Part shown: positions 47,249 through 62,434 of the stretch, piece by piece
How the letters are laid out: each line of letters begins with the position of its first letter
Position numbering within the stretch: position 1 is the stretch's first letter
Translations under genes and position numbers: made by a program
NCBI RefSeq assembly: GCF_021869535.1
Contig: NW_026262637.1
Span: 31,498,553 to 31,562,552 of the forward strand
Source of the DNA: Mytilus californianus
Lineage: Eukaryota; Mollusca; Bivalvia; Mytilida; Mytilidae
Length of the DNA stretch: 64,000 bases
Reading direction: 5' to 3'
The notes under the pieces: generated by a model
What the model was told of the DNA's origin: nothing
The model's database searches: none
What the model saw: the letters and a program-made list of their open reading frames with translations, nothing else

Positions 47249-50248
47249 AAGAAGCATACCCCATAACAAGGGTATAAATCATGAGACTAGTCTTCAAACA
47301 GTCAGCTAAGTTCATTTAATATACAATGGAAAAGGCTAGATGCAGAGAAGTTCTCACTTGTAGCTAAAACCAGTCAAGACGGCACCTCCTACAGTTTAAC
47401 AAATGTCGAGGGAAATCCTGGATCTGCCTGAATGCTTAATGCTACTGTGCGTTGTTATACTTGTGACTGCTCTAAATGTCCCACTAGTTCATACGTGTGT
47501 GGTGGTGGACACTCAAACTGTTGGTGGCTCATAGGAGATCCATGTACTTGGGTCCAAACAAGTTAACCAACCTGAATATGGATAACAAAGACAAGTTAAT
47601 AATGCAGGAACTTTTAAAAAATGAAACTTAGCGAAGAAGCAATAATGAAAATGAAATATAATCATAACACTCAAAAAGGTGAATCTGTTAACAGAGCACT
47701 AAGTGTTTCCTTACCAAAGAATATGAACTTTTCTAGAAATTTGAAGGGAGGGAGGGAGGGCATCATCAATAATTCACACTTTGAATAATGGTACAGCTTA
47801 TTCCTTGTGACAAAAAGCAGAATGTATTGGTTTTAAAATCTCAAAAGGTTCATTAAAACACTTCGACCAGATGTAAAGGGAGTGTGAACGGAACAAAGTA
47901 AACCAAAATACTCCAGAAAGGAAAAAGAAAAATTTACAACGCACCGGACAGAAGACTAAGGTTCATGTGGAAGAAAAGGATCGAAGTAAACGTACAGATA
48001 GATATAAAAAAGGGCAACCTGATCCAAAACTTGATGCTGCATTTGTAAAAGCATAATGGACAATCATTCATATGGTAGAGTAATACCTGCTAAGAAGAAT
48101 ATACATACCAGAAGCTGTTCTTCAAAAGTTCCAAAATCAAGGAAGATATAGCTGCATTCATCTACTGCTGAAAAAGATACAGACAAAATTAACGGTCCTT
48201 TTAAGGACCACCAAAATCTTTAAAAAGGAGTCTAAAATTGTTGTACATTCAGTTAAAATTGTTTATATAAGCTATAGCCCTACCCCTTATATATCTTCAA
48301 AAAAAATCCAGGCCCAAATCTTTAAAATTGGAGAGCCCCTGGCAAAATTTTCTGAGTTTACAAAATATTCTGTCGTTATTTATGTGATGCGGCTCTTCAG
48401 TAATGTGAGCCGCATTCCCACACAAACTTTTATGACACATAAAATGGCATAAAGTGTTTTATTTAATTTTTAAAACTTATCAAAAACTAATTAAAAACCA
48501 TAAAACTGAATCTATGGGCTTTTTTCTTTTTCCAGGTCCCAGAAATAGGATACTGGAAAGAAATAAGCCCATATTTTCCATCTTTTGTTGTCCCCTGATC
48601 CCATATAAGACATTTGTTATTTCTTGCCAGGTGGCTCTTTTCTAATATTCTTTGCTGATATTTTTCGAAAAATCCCTCCATTTTAACTTACAAGTGTATG
48701 AATACATAATACCATCAAAATGACCTTACTGTAACCCCTTTTGAAACTTTAAATTGAAAAACAAACTTTTTAAAAATTTCATAAATTTAAATTTCAATTT
48801 AATTTAAAAAGTTTAATTCAAATTTTAAAAATAATTACACCATTGTTTTCCTTATTGAATTTTGAAGTTGCTGGCCAAATTTCATCTATGTAACTCCACA
48901 AATAAGCTTACAATTGCAGATTGAAGTGTTCAAAATATGCCCTCTGACAGGAACGGGGACCCAGTTATTTCCCCCATTGAAACGCATTGAAAATCATAGT
49001 AAATAAATGGGGTGCTGTCCAATAAATAATTTTGATAGCCACCTTGGGACTTCTGTTTCACGTTAGGCATTTGTTTCGAAGTTTCTAAGTGCAATCTCAG
49101 TGCCTCATGACCGGCATTCCGTTGCACAATTTTGTTTTGATTGACAACAGGGTAGGTCGGTCTACTTCCGGGGAAGAATAAAGGCTAGAATTTAGGCAAT
49201 TTACTCTATGTACCGACGCCAGATTACATTTAAATCAATCAAAATTTTTACATAAATTCAAGCTAGAAAGCCTTCCCATTCAAATAAATCTACATTCAGT
49301 TACAGAACTTGTGTAATAATAAAACTACACCATTTTAAATAAAAGTTATATTTTTTTTTTAAGAACTACATTCGTGGGTACCGGACTGGTTGCCGTAACT
49401 GGGATCCTATTCCTGACAGGAACGGGGACCCAGTTATTTCCCCCATTGAAACGCATTGAAAATCATAGTAAATAAATGGGGTGCTGTCCAATAAATAATT
49501 TTGATAGCCACCTTGGGACTTCTGTTTCACGTTAGGCATTTGTTTCGAAGTTTCTAAGTGCAATCTCAGTGCCTCATGACCGGCATTCCGTTGCACAATT
49601 TTGTTTTGATTGACAACAGGGTAGGTCGGTCTACTTCCGGGGAAGAATAAAGGCTAGAATTTAGGCAATTTACTCTATGTACCGACGCCAGATTACATTT
49701 AAATCAATCAAAATTTTTACAGAAATTCAAGCTAGAAAGCCTACCCATTCAAATAAATCTACATTCAGTTACAGAACTTGTGTAATAATAAAACTACACC
49801 ATTTTAAATAAAAGTTATATTTTTTTTTTAAGAACTACATTCGTGGGTACCGGACTGGTTGCCGTAACTGGGATCCTATTCCTGTCAGACTTTAATTTTT
49901 TTTCCAGACTTTAAACTGCACTTTTAAAATAAAGATATACATCTCAGTAGTTATTGTGCAAAGTTTCAATAGATTTGATCCAACAGTTACAGAGTTATTG
50001 ATCCTTATCTATGACATCTCAAATACCAGAAAATTGATCGGATAAAATCATAAATTCATGAAGAAAATATGCTTAAAATCAGCAAAACTTTTTTATTTTA
50101 AAAGATATTTACATTCTGTAAATTGCACATGGTAGATAAAATCATTTTTGATATGGAAATCTAGTTAAAAAAGAAATTCTGCTGAAAAAAAATTAATTAT
50201 AATTATTTTTTTAATTAAAAAAAAAATCTTATAAGAATTACATATGCA
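47249..50248 (+). repeat. Unit 18, 3000 bp, two segments
   Basis: Coding relic 47285-48056, stem-loop 48194-48209, endonuclease relic 48297-48681 (-). Confidence 0.97.
48947..49884. mobile_element. 469-bp segments x2 (unit 18)
   Basis: Copies 48947-49415 and 49416-49884. Copy A is the most diverged in the window, with G-to-T at 49253 and A-to-T at 49274; copy B lacks both. Confidence 0.65.
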
Positions 50249-52310
50249 AAGAAGCATACCCCATAACAAGGGTATAAATCATGAGACTAGTCTTCAAACA
50301 GTCAGCTAAGTTCATTTAATATACAATGGAAAAGGCTAGATGCAGAGAAGTTCTCACTTGTAGCTAAAACCAGTCAAGACGGCACCTCCTACAGTTTAAC
50401 AAATGTCGAGGGAAATCCTGGATCTGCCTGAATGCTTAATGCTACTGTGCGTTGTTATACTTGTGACTGCTCTAAATGTCCCACTAGTTCATACGTGTGT
50501 GGTGGTGGACACTCAAACTGTTGGTGGCTCATAGGAGATCCATGTACTTGGGTCCAAACAAGTTAACCAACCTGAATATGGATAACAAAGACAAGTTAAT
50601 AATGCAGGAACTTTTAAAAAATGAAACTTAGCGAAGAAGCAATAATGAAAATGAAATATAATCATAACACTCAAAAAGGTGAATCTGTTAACAGAGCACT
50701 AAGTGTTTCCTTACCAAAGAATATGAACTTTTCTAGAAATTTGAAGGGAGGGAGGGAGGGCATCATCAATAATTCACACTTTGAATAATGGTACAGCTTA
50801 TTCCTTGTGACAAAAAGCAGAATGTATTGGTTTTAAAATCTCAAAAGGTTCATTAAAACACTTCGACCAGATGTAAAGGGAGTGTGAACGGAACAAAGTA
50901 AACCAAAATACTCCAGAAAGGAAAAAGAAAAATTTACAACGCACCGGACAGAAGACTAAGGTTCATGTGGAAGAAAAGGATCGAAGTAAACGTACAGATA
51001 GATATAAAAAAGGGCAACCTGATCCAAAACTTGATGCTGCATTTGTAAAAGCATAATGGACAATCATTCATATGGTAGAGTAATACCTGCTAAGAAGAAT
51101 ATACATACCAGAAGCTGTTCTTCAAAAGTTCCAAAATCAAGGAAGATATAGCTGCATTCATCTACTGCTGAAAAAGATACAGACAAAATTAACGGTCCTT
51201 TTAAGGACCACCAAAATCTTTAAAAAGGAGTCTAAAATTGTTGTACATTCAGTTAAAATTGTTTATATAAGCTATAGCCCTACCCCTTATATATCTTCAA
51301 AAAAAATCCAGGCCCAAATCTTTAAAATTGGAGAGCCCCTGGCAAAATTTTCTGAGTTTACAAAATATTCTGTCGTTATTTATGTGATGCGGCTCTTCAG
51401 TAATGTGAGCCGCATTCCCACACAAACTTTTATGACACATAAAATGGCATAAAGTGTTTTATTTAATTTTTAAAACTTATCAAAAACTAATTAAAAACCA
51501 TAAAACTGAATCTATGGGCTTTTTTCTTTTTCCAGGTCCCAGAAATAGGATACTGGAAAGAAATAAGCCCATATTTTCCATCTTTTGTTGTCCCCTGATC
51601 CCATATAAGACATTTGTTATTTCTTGCCAGGTGGCTCTTTTCTAATATTCTTTGCTGATATTTTTCGAAAAATCCCTCCATTTTAACTTACAAGTGTATG
51701 AATACATAATACCATCAAAATGACCTTACTGTAACCCCTTTTGAAACTTTAAATTGAAAAACAAACTTTTTAAAAATTTCATAAATTTAAATTTCAATTT
51801 AATTTAAAAAGTTTAATTCAAATTTTAAAAATAATTACACCATTGTTTTCCTTATTGAATTTTGAAGTTGCTGGCCAAATTTCATCTATGTAACTCCACA
51901 AATAAGCTTACAATTGCAGATTGAAGTGTTCAAAATATGCCCTCTGACAGACTTTAATTTTTTTTCCAGACTTTAAACTGCACTTTTAAAATAAAGATAT
52001 ACATCTCAGTAGTTATTGTGCAAAGTTTCAATAGATTTGATCCAACAGTTACAGAGTTATTGATCCTTATCTATGACATCTCAAATACCAGAAAATTGAT
52101 CGGATAAAATCATAAATTCATGAAGAAAATATGCTTAAAATCAGCAAAACTTTTTTATTTTAAAAGATATTTACATTCTGTAAATTGCACATGGTAGATA
52201 AAATCATTTTTGATATGGAAATCTAGTTAAAAAAGAAATTCTGCTGAAAAAAAATTAATTATAATTATTTTTTTAATTAAAAAAAAAATCTTATAAGAAT
52301 TACATATGCA
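50249..52310 (+). repeat. Unit 19, 2062 bp, empty site
   Basis: Empty junction at 51946/51947, same sequence as in unit 6. Coding relic 50285-51056, stem-loop 51194-51209, endonuclease relic 51297-51681 (-). Confidence 0.97.
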
Positions 52311-55310
52311 AAGAAGCATACCCCATAACAAGGGTATAAATCATGAGACTAGTCTTCAAACAGTCAGCTAAGTTCATTTAATATACAATGGAAAAGGCTA
52401 GATGCAGAGAAGTTCTCACTTGTAGCTAAAACCAGTCAAGACGGCACCTCCTACAGTTTAACAAATGTCGAGGGAAATCCTGGATCTGCCTGAATGCTTA
52501 ATGCTACTGTGCGTTGTTATACTTGTGACTGCTCTAAATGTCCCACTAGTTCATACGTGTGTGGTGGTGGACACTCAAACTGTTGGTGGCTCATAGGAGA
52601 TCCATGTACTTGGGTCCAAACAAGTTAACCAACCTGAATATGGATAACAAAGACAAGTTAATAATGCAGGAACTTTTAAAAAATGAAACTTAGCGAAGAA
52701 GCAATAATGAAAATGAAATATAATCATAACACTCAAAAAGGTGAATCTGTTAACAGAGCACTAAGTGTTTCCTTACCAAAGAATATGAACTTTTCTAGAA
52801 ATTTGAAGGGAGGGAGGGAGGGCATCATCAATAATTCACACTTTGAATAATGGTACAGCTTATTCCTTGTGACAAAAAGCAGAATGTATTGGTTTTAAAA
52901 TCTCAAAAGGTTCATTAAAACACTTCGACCAGATGTAAAGGGAGTGTGAACGGAACAAAGTAAACCAAAATACTCCAGAAAGGAAAAAGAAAAATTTACA
53001 ACGCACCGGACAGAAGACTAAGGTTCATGTGGAAGAAAAGGATCGAAGTAAACGTACAGATAGATATAAAAAAGGGCAACCTGATCCAAAACTTGATGCT
53101 GCATTTGTAAAAGCATAATGGACAATCATTCATATGGTAGAGTAATACCTGCTAAGAAGAATATACATACCAGAAGCTGTTCTTCAAAAGTTCCAAAATC
53201 AAGGAAGATATAGCTGCATTCATCTACTGCTGAAAAAGATACAGACAAAATTAACGGTCCTTTTAAGGACCACCAAAATCTTTAAAAAGGAGTCTAAAAT
53301 TGTTGTACATTCAGTTAAAATTGTTTATATAAGCTATAGCCCTACCCCTTATATATCTTCAAAAAAAATCCAGGCCCAAATCTTTAAAATTGGAGAGCCC
53401 CTGGCAAAATTTTCTGAGTTTACAAAATATTCTGTCGTTATTTATGTGATGCGGCTCTTCAGTAATGTGAGCCGCATTCCCACACAAACTTTTATGACAC
53501 ATAAAATGGCATAAAGTGTTTTATTTAATTTTTAAAACTTATCAAAAACTAATTAAAAACCATAAAACTGAATCTATGGGCTTTTTTCTTTTTCCAGGTC
53601 CCAGAAATAGGATACTGGAAAGAAATAAGCCCATATTTTCCATCTTTTGTTGTCCCCTGATCCCATATAAGACATTTGTTATTTCTTGCCAGGTGGCTCT
53701 TTTCTAATATTCTTTGCTGATATTTTTCGAAAAATCCCTCCATTTTAACTTACAAGTGTATGAATACATAATACCATCAAAATGACCTTACTGTAACCCC
53801 TTTTGAAACTTTAAATTGAAAAACAAACTTTTTAAAAATTTCATAAATTTAAATTTCAATTTAATTTAAAAAGTTTAATTCAAATTTTAAAAATAATTAC
53901 ACCATTGTTTTCCTTATTGAATTTTGAAGTTGCTGGCCAAATTTCATCTATGTAACTCCACAAATAAGCTTACAATTGCAGATTGAAGTGTTCAAAATAT
54001 GCCCTCTGACAGGAACGGGGACCCAGTTATTTCCCCCATTGAAACGCATTGAAAATCATAGTAAATAAATGGGGTGCTGTCCAATAAATAATTTTGATAG
54101 CCACCTTGGGACTTCTGTTTCACGTTAGGCATTTGTTTCGAAGTTTCTAAGTGCAATCTCAGTGCCTCATGACCGGCATTCCGTTGCACAATTTTGTTTT
54201 GATTGACAACAGGGTAGGTCGGTCTACTTCCGGGGAAGAATAAAGGCTAGAATTTAGGCAATTTACTCTATGTACCGACGCCAGATTACATTTAAATCAA
54301 TCAAAATTTTTACAGAAATTCAAGCTAGAAAGCCTACCCATTCAAATAAATCTACATTCAGTTACAGAACTTGTGTAATAATAAAACTACACCATTTTAA
54401 ATAAAAGTTATATTTTTTTTTTAAGAACTACATTCGTGGGTACCGGACTGGTTGCCGTAACTGGGATCCTATTCCTGACAGGAACGGGGACCCAGTTATT
54501 TCCCCCATTGAAACGCATTGAAAATCATAGTAAATAAATGGGGTGCTGTCCAATAAATAATTTTGATAGCCACCTTGGGACTTCTGTTTCACGTTAGGCA
54601 TTTGTTTCGAAGTTTCTAAGTGCAATCTCAGTGCCTCATGACCGGCATTCCGTTGCACAATTTTGTTTTGATTGACAACAGGGTAGGTCGGTCTACTTCC
54701 GGGGAAGAATAAAGGCTAGAATTTAGGCAATTTACTCTATGTACCGACGCCAGATTACATTTAAATCAATCAAAATTTTTACAGAAATTCAAGCTAGAAA
54801 GCCTACCCATTCAAATAAATCTACATTCAGTTACAGAACTTGTGTAATAATAAAACTACACCATTTTAAATAAAAGTTATATTTTTTTTTTAAGAACTAC
54901 ATTCGTGGGTACCGGACTGGTTGCCGTAACTGGGATCCTATTCCTGTCAGACTTTAATTTTTTTTCCAGACTTTAAACTGCACTTTTAAAATAAAGATAT
55001 ACATCTCAGTAGTTATTGTGCAAAGTTTCAATAGATTTGATCCAACAGTTACAGAGTTATTGATCCTTATCTATGACATCTCAAATACCAGAAAATTGAT
55101 CGGATAAAATCATAAATTCATGAAGAAAATATGCTTAAAATCAGCAAAACTTTTTTATTTTAAAAGATATTTACATTCTGTAAATTGCACATGGTAGATA
55201 AAATCATTTTTGATATGGAAATCTAGTTAAAAAAGAAATTCTGCTGAAAAAAAATTAATTATAATTATTTTTTTAATTAAAAAAAAAATCTTATAAGAAT
55301 TACATATGCA
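52311..55310 (+). repeat. Unit 20, 3000 bp, two segments
   Basis: Coding relic 52347-53118, stem-loop 53256-53271, endonuclease relic 53359-53743 (-). Confidence 0.97.
54009..54946. mobile_element. 469-bp segments x2 (unit 20)
   Basis: Copies 54009-54477 and 54478-54946; no variant seen. Confidence 0.65.
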
Positions 55311-58310
55311 AAGAAGCATACCCCATAACAAGGGTATAAATCATGAGACTAGTCTTCAAACAGTCAGCTAAGTTCATTTAATATACAATGGAAAAGGCTA
55401 GATGCAGAGAAGTTCTCACTTGTAGCTAAAACCAGTCAAGACGGCACCTCCTACAGTTTAACAAATGTCGAGGGAAATCCTGGATCTGCCTGAATGCTTA
55501 ATGCTACTGTGCGTTGTTATACTTGTGACTGCTCTAAATGTCCCACTAGTTCATACGTGTGTGGTGGTGGACACTCAAACTGTTGGTGGCTCATAGGAGA
55601 TCCATGTACTTGGGTCCAAACAAGTTAACCAACCTGAATATGGATAACAAAGACAAGTTAATAATGCAGGAACTTTTAAAAAATGAAACTTAGCGAAGAA
55701 GCAATAATGAAAATGAAATATAATCATAACACTCAAAAAGGTGAATCTGTTAACAGAGCACTAAGTGTTTCCTTACCAAAGAATATGAACTTTTCTAGAA
55801 ATTTGAAGGGAGGGAGGGAGGGCATCATCAATAATTCACACTTTGAATAATGGTACAGCTTATTCCTTGTGACAAAAAGCAGAATGTATTGGTTTTAAAA
55901 TCTCAAAAGGTTCATTAAAACACTTCGACCAGATGTAAAGGGAGTGTGAACGGAACAAAGTAAACCAAAATACTCCAGAAAGGAAAAAGAAAAATTTACA
56001 ACGCACCGGACAGAAGACTAAGGTTCATGTGGAAGAAAAGGATCGAAGTAAACGTACAGATAGATATAAAAAAGGGCAACCTGATCCAAAACTTGATGCT
56101 GCATTTGTAAAAGCATAATGGACAATCATTCATATGGTAGAGTAATACCTGCTAAGAAGAATATACATACCAGAAGCTGTTCTTCAAAAGTTCCAAAATC
56201 AAGGAAGATATAGCTGCATTCATCTACTGCTGAAAAAGATACAGACAAAATTAACGGTCCTTTTAAGGACCACCAAAATCTTTAAAAAGGAGTCTAAAAT
56301 TGTTGTACATTCAGTTAAAATTGTTTATATAAGCTATAGCCCTACCCCTTATATATCTTCAAAAAAAATCCAGGCCCAAATCTTTAAAATTGGAGAGCCC
56401 CTGGCAAAATTTTCTGAGTTTACAAAATATTCTGTCGTTATTTATGTGATGCGGCTCTTCAGTAATGTGAGCCGCATTCCCACACAAACTTTTATGACAC
56501 ATAAAATGGCATAAAGTGTTTTATTTAATTTTTAAAACTTATCAAAAACTAATTAAAAACCATAAAACTGAATCTATGGGCTTTTTTCTTTTTCCAGGTC
56601 CCAGAAATAGGATACTGGAAAGAAATAAGCCCATATTTTCCATCTTTTGTTGTCCCCTGATCCCATATAAGACATTTGTTATTTCTTGCCAGGTGGCTCT
56701 TTTCTAATATTCTTTGCTGATATTTTTCGAAAAATCCCTCCATTTTAACTTACAAGTGTATGAATACATAATACCATCAAAATGACCTTACTGTAACCCC
56801 TTTTGAAACTTTAAATTGAAAAACAAACTTTTTAAAAATTTCATAAATTTAAATTTCAATTTAATTTAAAAAGTTTAATTCAAATTTTAAAAATAATTAC
56901 ACCATTGTTTTCCTTATTGAATTTTGAAGTTGCTGGCCAAATTTCATCTATGTAACTCCACAAATAAGCTTACAATTGCAGATTGAAGTGTTCAAAATAT
57001 GCCCTCTGACAGGAACGGGGACCCAGTTATTTCCCCCATTGAAACGCATTGAAAATCATAGTAAATAAATGGGGTGCTGTCCAATAAATAATTTTGATAG
57101 CCACCTTGGGACTTCTGTTTCACGTTAGGCATTTGTTTCGAAGTTTCTAAGTGCAATCTCAGTGCCTCATGACCGGCATTCCGTTGCACAATTTTGTTTT
57201 GATTGACAACAGGGTAGGTCGGTCTACTTCCGGGGAAGAATAAAGGCTAGAATTTAGGCAATTTACTCTATGTACCGACGCCAGATTACATTTAAATCAA
57301 TCAAAATTTTTACAGAAATTCAAGCTAGAAAGCCTACCCATTCAAATAAATCTACATTCAGTTACAGAACTTGTGTAATAATAAAACTACACCATTTTAA
57401 ATAAAAGTTATATTTTTTTTTTAAGAACTACATTCGTGGGTACCGGACTGGTTGCCGTAACTGGGATCCTATTCCTGACAGGAACGGGGACCCAGTTATT
57501 TCCCCCATTGAAACGCATTGAAAATCATAGTAAATAAATGGGGTGCTGTCCAATAAATAATTTTGATAGCCACCTTGGGACTTCTGTTTCACGTTAGGCA
57601 TTTGTTTCGAAGTTTCTAAGTGCAATCTCAGTGCCTCATGACCGGCATTCCGTTGCACAATTTTGTTTTGATTGACAACAGGGTAGGTCGGTCTACTTCC
57701 GGGGAAGAATAAAGGCTAGAATTTAGGCAATTTACTCTATGTACCGACGCCAGATTACATTTAAATCAATCAAAATTTTTACAGAAATTCAAGCTAGAAA
57801 GCCTACCCATTCAAATAAATCTACATTCAGTTACAGAACTTGTGTAATAATAAAACTACACCATTTTAAATAAAAGTTATATTTTTTTTTTAAGAACTAC
57901 ATTCGTGGGTACCGGACTGGTTGCCGTAACTGGGATCCTATTCCTGTCAGACTTTAATTTTTTTTCCAGACTTTAAACTGCACTTTTAAAATAAAGATAT
58001 ACATCTCAGTAGTTATTGTGCAAAGTTTCAATAGATTTGATCCAACAGTTACAGAGTTATTGATCCTTATCTATGACATCTCAAATACCAGAAAATTGAT
58101 CGGATAAAATCATAAATTCATGAAGAAAATATGCTTAAAATCAGCAAAACTTTTTTATTTTAAAAGATATTTACATTCTGTAAATTGCACATGGTAGATA
58201 AAATCATTTTTGATATGGAAATCTAGTTAAAAAAGAAATTCTGCTGAAAAAAAATTAATTATAATTATTTTTTTAATTAAAAAAAAAATCTTATAAGAAT
58301 TACATATGCA
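55311..58310 (+). repeat. Unit 21, 3000 bp, two segments
   Basis: Coding relic 55347-56118, stem-loop 56256-56271, endonuclease relic 56359-56743 (-). Confidence 0.97.
57009..57946. mobile_element. 469-bp segments x2 (unit 21)
   Basis: Copies 57009-57477 and 57478-57946; no variant seen. Confidence 0.65.
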
Positions 58311-60372
58311 AAGAAGCATACCCCATAACAAGGGTATAAATCATGAGACTAGTCTTCAAACAGTCAGCTAAGTTCATTTAATATACAATGGAAAAGGCTA
58401 GATGCAGAGAAGTTCTCACTTGTAGCTAAAACCAGTCAAGACGGCACCTCCTACAGTTTAACAAATGTCGAGGGAAATCCTGGATCTGCCTGAATGCTTA
58501 ATGCTACTGTGCGTTGTTATACTTGTGACTGCTCTAAATGTCCCACTAGTTCATACGTGTGTGGTGGTGGACACTCAAACTGTTGGTGGCTCATAGGAGA
58601 TCCATGTACTTGGGTCCAAACAAGTTAACCAACCTGAATATGGATAACAAAGACAAGTTAATAATGCAGGAACTTTTAAAAAATGAAACTTAGCGAAGAA
58701 GCAATAATGAAAATGAAATATAATCATAACACTCAAAAAGGTGAATCTGTTAACAGAGCACTAAGTGTTTCCTTACCAAAGAATATGAACTTTTCTAGAA
58801 ATTTGAAGGGAGGGAGGGAGGGCATCATCAATAATTCACACTTTGAATAATGGTACAGCTTATTCCTTGTGACAAAAAGCAGAATGTATTGGTTTTAAAA
58901 TCTCAAAAGGTTCATTAAAACACTTCGACCAGATGTAAAGGGAGTGTGAACGGAACAAAGTAAACCAAAATACTCCAGAAAGGAAAAAGAAAAATTTACA
59001 ACGCACCGGACAGAAGACTAAGGTTCATGTGGAAGAAAAGGATCGAAGTAAACGTACAGATAGATATAAAAAAGGGCAACCTGATCCAAAACTTGATGCT
59101 GCATTTGTAAAAGCATAATGGACAATCATTCATATGGTAGAGTAATACCTGCTAAGAAGAATATACATACCAGAAGCTGTTCTTCAAAAGTTCCAAAATC
59201 AAGGAAGATATAGCTGCATTCATCTACTGCTGAAAAAGATACAGACAAAATTAACGGTCCTTTTAAGGACCACCAAAATCTTTAAAAAGGAGTCTAAAAT
59301 TGTTGTACATTCAGTTAAAATTGTTTATATAAGCTATAGCCCTACCCCTTATATATCTTCAAAAAAAATCCAGGCCCAAATCTTTAAAATTGGAGAGCCC
59401 CTGGCAAAATTTTCTGAGTTTACAAAATATTCTGTCGTTATTTATGTGATGCGGCTCTTCAGTAATGTGAGCCGCATTCCCACACAAACTTTTATGACAC
59501 ATAAAATGGCATAAAGTGTTTTATTTAATTTTTAAAACTTATCAAAAACTAATTAAAAACCATAAAACTGAATCTATGGGCTTTTTTCTTTTTCCAGGTC
59601 CCAGAAATAGGATACTGGAAAGAAATAAGCCCATATTTTCCATCTTTTGTTGTCCCCTGATCCCATATAAGACATTTGTTATTTCTTGCCAGGTGGCTCT
59701 TTTCTAATATTCTTTGCTGATATTTTTCGAAAAATCCCTCCATTTTAACTTACAAGTGTATGAATACATAATACCATCAAAATGACCTTACTGTAACCCC
59801 TTTTGAAACTTTAAATTGAAAAACAAACTTTTTAAAAATTTCATAAATTTAAATTTCAATTTAATTTAAAAAGTTTAATTCAAATTTTAAAAATAATTAC
59901 ACCATTGTTTTCCTTATTGAATTTTGAAGTTGCTGGCCAAATTTCATCTATGTAACTCCACAAATAAGCTTACAATTGCAGATTGAAGTGTTCAAAATAT
60001 GCCCTCTGACAGACTTTAATTTTTTTTCCAGACTTTAAACTGCACTTTTAAAATAAAGATATACATCTCAGTAGTTATTGTGCAAAGTTTCAATAGATTT
60101 GATCCAACAGTTACAGAGTTATTGATCCTTATCTATGACATCTCAAATACCAGAAAATTGATCGGATAAAATCATAAATTCATGAAGAAAATATGCTTAA
60201 AATCAGCAAAACTTTTTTATTTTAAAAGATATTTACATTCTGTAAATTGCACATGGTAGATAAAATCATTTTTGATATGGAAATCTAGTTAAAAAAGAAA
60301 TTCTGCTGAAAAAAAATTAATTATAATTATTTTTTTAATTAAAAAAAAAATCTTATAAGAATTACATATGCA
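58311..60372 (+). repeat. Unit 22, 2062 bp, empty site
   Basis: Empty junction at 60008/60009. Coding relic 58347-59118, stem-loop 59256-59271, endonuclease relic 59359-59743 (-). Confidence 0.97.
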
Positions 60373-62434
60373 AAGAAGCATACCCCATAACAAGGGTATA
60401 AATCATGAGACTAGTCTTCAAACAGTCAGCTAAGTTCATTTAATATACAATGGAAAAGGCTAGATGCAGAGAAGTTCTCACTTGTAGCTAAAACCAGTCA
60501 AGACGGCACCTCCTACAGTTTAACAAATGTCGAGGGAAATCCTGGATCTGCCTGAATGCTTAATGCTACTGTGCGTTGTTATACTTGTGACTGCTCTAAA
60601 TGTCCCACTAGTTCATACGTGTGTGGTGGTGGACACTCAAACTGTTGGTGGCTCATAGGAGATCCATGTACTTGGGTCCAAACAAGTTAACCAACCTGAA
60701 TATGGATAACAAAGACAAGTTAATAATGCAGGAACTTTTAAAAAATGAAACTTAGCGAAGAAGCAATAATGAAAATGAAATATAATCATAACACTCAAAA
60801 AGGTGAATCTGTTAACAGAGCACTAAGTGTTTCCTTACCAAAGAATATGAACTTTTCTAGAAATTTGAAGGGAGGGAGGGAGGGCATCATCAATAATTCA
60901 CACTTTGAATAATGGTACAGCTTATTCCTTGTGACAAAAAGCAGAATGTATTGGTTTTAAAATCTCAAAAGGTTCATTAAAACACTTCGACCAGATGTAA
61001 AGGGAGTGTGAACGGAACAAAGTAAACCAAAATACTCCAGAAAGGAAAAAGAAAAATTTACAACGCACCGGACAGAAGACTAAGGTTCATGTGGAAGAAA
61101 AGGATCGAAGTAAACGTACAGATAGATATAAAAAAGGGCAACCTGATCCAAAACTTGATGCTGCATTTGTAAAAGCATAATGGACAATCATTCATATGGT
61201 AGAGTAATACCTGCTAAGAAGAATATACATACCAGAAGCTGTTCTTCAAAAGTTCCAAAATCAAGGAAGATATAGCTGCATTCATCTACTGCTGAAAAAG
61301 ATACAGACAAAATTAACGGTCCTTTTAAGGACCACCAAAATCTTTAAAAAGGAGTCTAAAATTGTTGTACATTCAGTTAAAATTGTTTATATAAGCTATA
61401 GCCCTACCCCTTATATATCTTCAAAAAAAATCCAGGCCCAAATCTTTAAAATTGGAGAGCCCCTGGCAAAATTTTCTGAGTTTACAAAATATTCTGTCGT
61501 TATTTATGTGATGCGGCTCTTCAGTAATGTGAGCCGCATTCCCACACAAACTTTTATGACACATAAAATGGCATAAAGTGTTTTATTTAATTTTTAAAAC
61601 TTATCAAAAACTAATTAAAAACCATAAAACTGAATCTATGGGCTTTTTTCTTTTTCCAGGTCCCAGAAATAGGATACTGGAAAGAAATAAGCCCATATTT
61701 TCCATCTTTTGTTGTCCCCTGATCCCATATAAGACATTTGTTATTTCTTGCCAGGTGGCTCTTTTCTAATATTCTTTGCTGATATTTTTCGAAAAATCCC
61801 TCCATTTTAACTTACAAGTGTATGAATACATAATACCATCAAAATGACCTTACTGTAACCCCTTTTGAAACTTTAAATTGAAAAACAAACTTTTTAAAAA
61901 TTTCATAAATTTAAATTTCAATTTAATTTAAAAAGTTTAATTCAAATTTTAAAAATAATTACACCATTGTTTTCCTTATTGAATTTTGAAGTTGCTGGCC
62001 AAATTTCATCTATGTAACTCCACAAATAAGCTTACAATTGCAGATTGAAGTGTTCAAAATATGCCCTCTGACAGACTTTAATTTTTTTTCCAGACTTTAA
62101 ACTGCACTTTTAAAATAAAGATATACATCTCAGTAGTTATTGTGCAAAGTTTCAATAGATTTGATCCAACAGTTACAGAGTTATTGATCCTTATCTATGA
62201 CATCTCAAATACCAGAAAATTGATCGGATAAAATCATAAATTCATGAAGAAAATATGCTTAAAATCAGCAAAACTTTTTTATTTTAAAAGATATTTACAT
62301 TCTGTAAATTGCACATGGTAGATAAAATCATTTTTGATATGGAAATCTAGTTAAAAAAGAAATTCTGCTGAAAAAAAATTAATTATAATTATTTTTTTAA
62401 TTAAAAAAAAAATCTTATAAGAATTACATATGCA
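60373..62434 (+). repeat. Unit 23, 2062 bp, empty site
   Basis: Empty junction at 62070/62071; with unit 22 it forms the only adjacent pair of empty units. Coding relic 60409-61180, stem-loop 61318-61333, endonuclease relic 61421-61805 (-). Confidence 0.97.
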
